A stretch of 64,000 bases of DNA from JASGDN01 sp049841275 (GTDB lineage Bacteria; Chloroflexota; Chloroflexia; Thermomicrobiales; UBA6265), in the NCBI GenBank assembly GCA_049841275.1, contig JASGDN010000030.1, positions 47,340 to 111,339 of the forward strand. Reading direction: 5' to 3'. The notes under the pieces were generated by a model. That model worked only from the letters and a program-made list of their open reading frames with translations, was not told where the DNA came from and did no database searches. Shown here in pieces: positions 61,741 through 64,000 of the stretch. Made by a program: the position numbers and the translations under genes. The stretch's first letter is position 1; each line of letters opens with the position of its first letter.

Positions 61741-62718
61741 ATGGTAGAAGCCGCCGCGCCGGTCGGCACGACCGGGAGCGCCGCATCGCCGGAGTCCACC
61801 AACCACGGGACGCTGATCTGGGAACGCCCACGAGCCAAGCTTTGGGAGAAGGACTGGGTCCTCTTCATTCTGTTCATGTTCCCGAACCTGTTCCTCCTCT
61901 CGCTTTTCACGTTCAAGCCAGCCATCCAGAACCTGATCATCAGCTTTCAACGGGTGAACCTGCTGAACAACAAGACCCGGTGGATCGGCCTCGACAACTA
62001 CCGCTACATCTTCAACCATCCGACGTTCCAGCAGGTACTCTGGAACACGCTCTACTTCACCGTCTGCACCCTCGTCGGCGTACTGGTCCTTGGCCTCCTG
62101 GTGGCGCTACTGCTCAATCAGAAACTCCGGTTCCGGGATGGTGCACGCGCCATCGTCTTCGCGCCATACCTATTGTCCGGCGCGGCGATCGGCATTGTCT
62201 GGGCCTACATCTTCGATCCGCGCTTTGGACTGCTCGCCCAGATCCTGAGCTGGGTTGGCATTTCCTCGCCGAACTGGCTGAACGATCCGAACTGGGCCAT
62301 GCCGGCGATCATCGTCGTCTACGTCTGGAAGAACCTCGGGTTCGCCGCCACCATCTTCCTTGCCGGACTGCAGGCCATTCCCCAGGATCTCTATGAAGCG
62401 GCCAAGATCGACGGCGCCAATGCCTGGTGGCGGTTCCGCTCCGTCACCCTGCCGATGCTCTCGCCGATCTCCTTCTTCCTGTTAGTGACGACGGTGCTGG
62501 GAACCTTCCAGGCCTTCGACATCCAGCGGGTGATGACCAAGGGCGGTCCCGCCTACGCCACCACCACCCTCGTCTACTACGTCTACGACCAGGGATTCGG
62601 CCAGGCAGCGAACTGGGGACGAGCCGCCGCCGCTGCCCTCACGCTCTTCGTCACCATGCTGGCCGTGACGATCATCCAGTTCCGCGCGAGCCGCGATCAG
62701 GTGCACTACGATGGCTAG
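61741..62718 (+). CDS. sugar ABC transporter permease, MalF/UgpA type
   Basis: A 325-residue inner-membrane permease with six main hydrophobic helices after a roughly 45-residue N-terminal tail. The EAA loop, which docks the ATPase, reads DLYEAAKIDGANAWWRFRSV. GLDNYRYIFNHPTF is typical of the carbohydrate CUT1 permeases. ATG 61741 follows GGAG by eight bases; upstream residues look non-coding. It overlaps the next permease gene by 8 bp. No ATPase gene is present, as is common for CUT1 systems using a shared MsmK-like ATPase. Confidence 0.92.
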   Translation: MVEAAAPVGTTGSAASPESTNHGTLIWERPRAKLWEKDWVLFILFMFPNLFLLSLFTFKPAIQNLIISFQRVNLLNNKTRWIGLDNYRYIFNHPTFQQVLWNTLYFTVCTLVGVLVLGLLVALLLNQKLRFRDGARAIVFAPYLLSGAAIGIVWAYIFDPRFGLLAQILSWVGISSPNWLNDPNWAMPAIIVVYVWKNLGFAATIFLAGLQAIPQDLYEAAKIDGANAWWRFRSVTLPMLSPISFFLLVTTVLGTFQAFDIQRVMTKGGPAYATTTLVYYVYDQGFGQAANWGRAAAAALTLFVTMLAVTIIQFRASRDQVHYDG

Positions 62719-63580
62719 TTCCCAGAAGACCCAGGAGCAAATCGGCAAGCTCGCCGCGTACGGCATGCTGGTCCTGCTCGTGCTCGTCGTCGGCATTCCC
62801 ATGTTCTGGATGCTCTCCGGCTCGCTGAAATCGTACGCCGAGATCTACACCTTCCCGCCGGAATGGGTCCCGTCCAACCCGAAGTGGTCGAACTACCGCG
62901 ACGCCTGGACCGCGGTGCCATTCGGACGCTTCTACATCAACACGATCATCATCACGGCCTTCGGCATGTCGGCACAGCTGATCTGCGGCGTGCTCTGCGC
63001 CTACGCGCTCTCGTTCTTCAAGGTGCCGTTCCGCAACGGCTTCATGATCATCATCCTCGCAGCCCTGATGATCCCCCAGGAGATCACGATCCTCCCGAAC
63101 TACCTCTTCTTCGGCAATACCATCCGCGACTGGTTCGGCCTCGACCACAACTGGATCAACACCTACCAGGCCATCATCCTCCCAGGCGCTGCGACGGCCT
63201 TCGGCACCTTCCTGATGCGGCAAGGCTTCATGGGTCTTCCACGCGATGTGCTCGATGCCGCCAAGATGGATGGCGCCGGTCACCTGCGCACCTTGTGGGA
63301 TGTGGTATTGCCGATGGCACGCCCCATCGTCGTCACCTTCGCCATCATCTCGGCCGTCAACAAGTGGAACGACTACATGTGGCCGCTGATCGTCACCAAC
63401 ACCAACGAGATGCGACCGCTCACCGTCGGCCTCACCTTCCTCTTCGATAACGAGGGAAACAACGAATGGGGCATGATCATGGCAGGCACCGCATTCGTCG
63501 TGATCCCGCTGATCGTCGTCTTCATCTTCGCCCAGCGCTTCATCATCGAAGGGCTTACCGCTGGCGCCACGAAGGGCTAG
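62711..63580 (+). CDS. sugar ABC transporter permease, MalG/UgpE type
   Basis: A 289-residue permease with six hydrophobic helices. It has IPMFWMLSGSLKS at the first loop and the EAA loop DVLDAAKMDGAGHLRTLWDV, with MIPQEITILPNYLFF between helices. It pairs with the upstream MalF-type permease to form the sugar channel. It overlaps that gene by 8 bp, indicating coupled translation. The binding-protein gene starts 194 bp downstream. Confidence 0.92.
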   Translation: MASSQKTQEQIGKLAAYGMLVLLVLVVGIPMFWMLSGSLKSYAEIYTFPPEWVPSNPKWSNYRDAWTAVPFGRFYINTIIITAFGMSAQLICGVLCAYALSFFKVPFRNGFMIIILAALMIPQEITILPNYLFFGNTIRDWFGLDHNWINTYQAIILPGAATAFGTFLMRQGFMGLPRDVLDAAKMDGAGHLRTLWDVVLPMARPIVVTFAIISAVNKWNDYMWPLIVTNTNEMRPLTVGLTFLFDNEGNNEWGMIMAGTAFVVIPLIVVFIFAQRFIIEGLTAGATKG

Positions 63581-63773
63581 CACCGACCGGGAGCAGAGTA
63601 TCGCGCTCCGGGCCGGAACCATTCTTCATACGGGTTCAACAATGCAACGTGGCATTCGTTGCACCATGAGCAGCGGGCCAACTGCCCCAAAGCTCGGGAC
63701 CGTGATGTTGTCGCCGGCGAATCAGGTAGATCGCCAGCAGGCACGAATCAGACGATCGAGGAGGATCCAGTCG

Positions 63774-64000
63774 ATGGTCGCTAACGTCAACCGCCGCACG
63801 CTTGTCAAATCCGCCGCTGGCGCCGCTGCGCTCGGGGCATCCGCCGTCACCCTCGGCGCGAAGCCAAGCAACGTCTTCGCCGCACCGGCCTTCCTGCAGG
63901 GCGCCCAGATCGAGGTCAAGTACTGGACGTCCTTCGGCTCCGGTGTCAATGGCGATGCCCAGACCAAGGTCATCAACGACTTCATGGCCGCCAACCCGGA
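63774..64000 (+). CDS. ABC transporter sugar-binding protein, 3' truncated by the window
   Basis: The first 75 residues of an extracellular solute-binding protein. ATG 63774 follows GAGGAGGAT. The N-terminus NRRTLVKSAAGAAALGASA looks like a Tat signal (RRxxVK), with likely cleavage near VFAAPA. The mature start IEVKYWTSFGSGVNGDAQ matches family-1 binding proteins for sugars or glycerol-phosphate. It runs off the end of the window. It lies downstream of its permeases, whereas the usual CUT1 order places it first. Confidence 0.88.
   Translation, partial: MVANVNRRTLVKSAAGAAALGASAVTLGAKPSNVFAAPAFLQGAQIEVKYWTSFGSGVNGDAQTKVINDFMAANP

Overview
The window is a GC-rich, gene-dense bacterial chromosome segment with 52 protein genes and no RNA gene, CRISPR array or insertion sequence that I could recognise. 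Gene content and style (a MurC-MurB fusion, CoxD/CoxE/XdhC maturation genes, proteins joining a zinc ribbon to a membrane anchor, many GTG starts, short overlaps of the ATGA/GTGA kind) suggest a Chloroflexota bacterium, probably class Thermomicrobia. That placement is an inference from gene content, not from a marker-gene search.

Layout. 1-1.9 kb: end of a sugar catabolic operon (sugar phosphate isomerase/epimerase, Gfo/Idh oxidoreductase). 2-7.5 kb: an unusual locus with a large kinase-like protein that has lost its catalytic residues, divergent from a two-gene unit encoding a membrane coiled-coil protein and a MotB-like protein. 7.8-12.5 kb: a zinc-ribbon LCP-family protein, a Tat-type exported protein and a tandem glycosyltransferase. 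12.6-13.5 kb: thioredoxin and NrdR. 13.6-24 kb: a reduced division/cell-wall cluster read leftwards, rsmH-murF-mraY-murD-murC/murB-ddl-ftsZ, without mraZ, murE, murG, ftsA, ftsQ, ftsI or ftsW. 24.3-26.4 kb: a small orphan gene and a biotin carboxylase/BCCP.

26.7-33 kb: an envelope glycosylation operon (two GT-C enzymes, a GT2, a methyltransferase, a TPM-domain protein). 33-39 kb: the dTDP-L-rhamnose operon rmlADBC and a glucan phosphorylase. 39.5-45 kb: an orphan gene, adenine deaminase, NadB and FolC. 45.2-46.7 kb: an ECF sigma factor with its anti-sigma factor. 46.9-49.7 kb: a second lipid-linked-sugar locus (polyprenyl-phosphate GT2, flippase-like protein, methyltransferase). 49.9-51.5 kb: a zinc-ribbon/PQQ-propeller protein. 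51.6-56 kb: hemA-hemL, divergent from a second HemL-like aminotransferase. 56.6-60.7 kb: a leftward molybdenum-hydroxylase maturation operon (coxD, coxE, split xdhC, mocA). 60.8 kb to the end: tsaB and a sugar ABC transporter whose binding-protein gene runs off the edge.

Two things stand out. One is the pseudokinase / coiled-coil / MotB-like locus at 2-7.5 kb, the best candidate here for an undescribed system. The other is a set of perfect palindromes, all centred on GATCGATC, placed at gene ends like terminators but lacking T-tracts.
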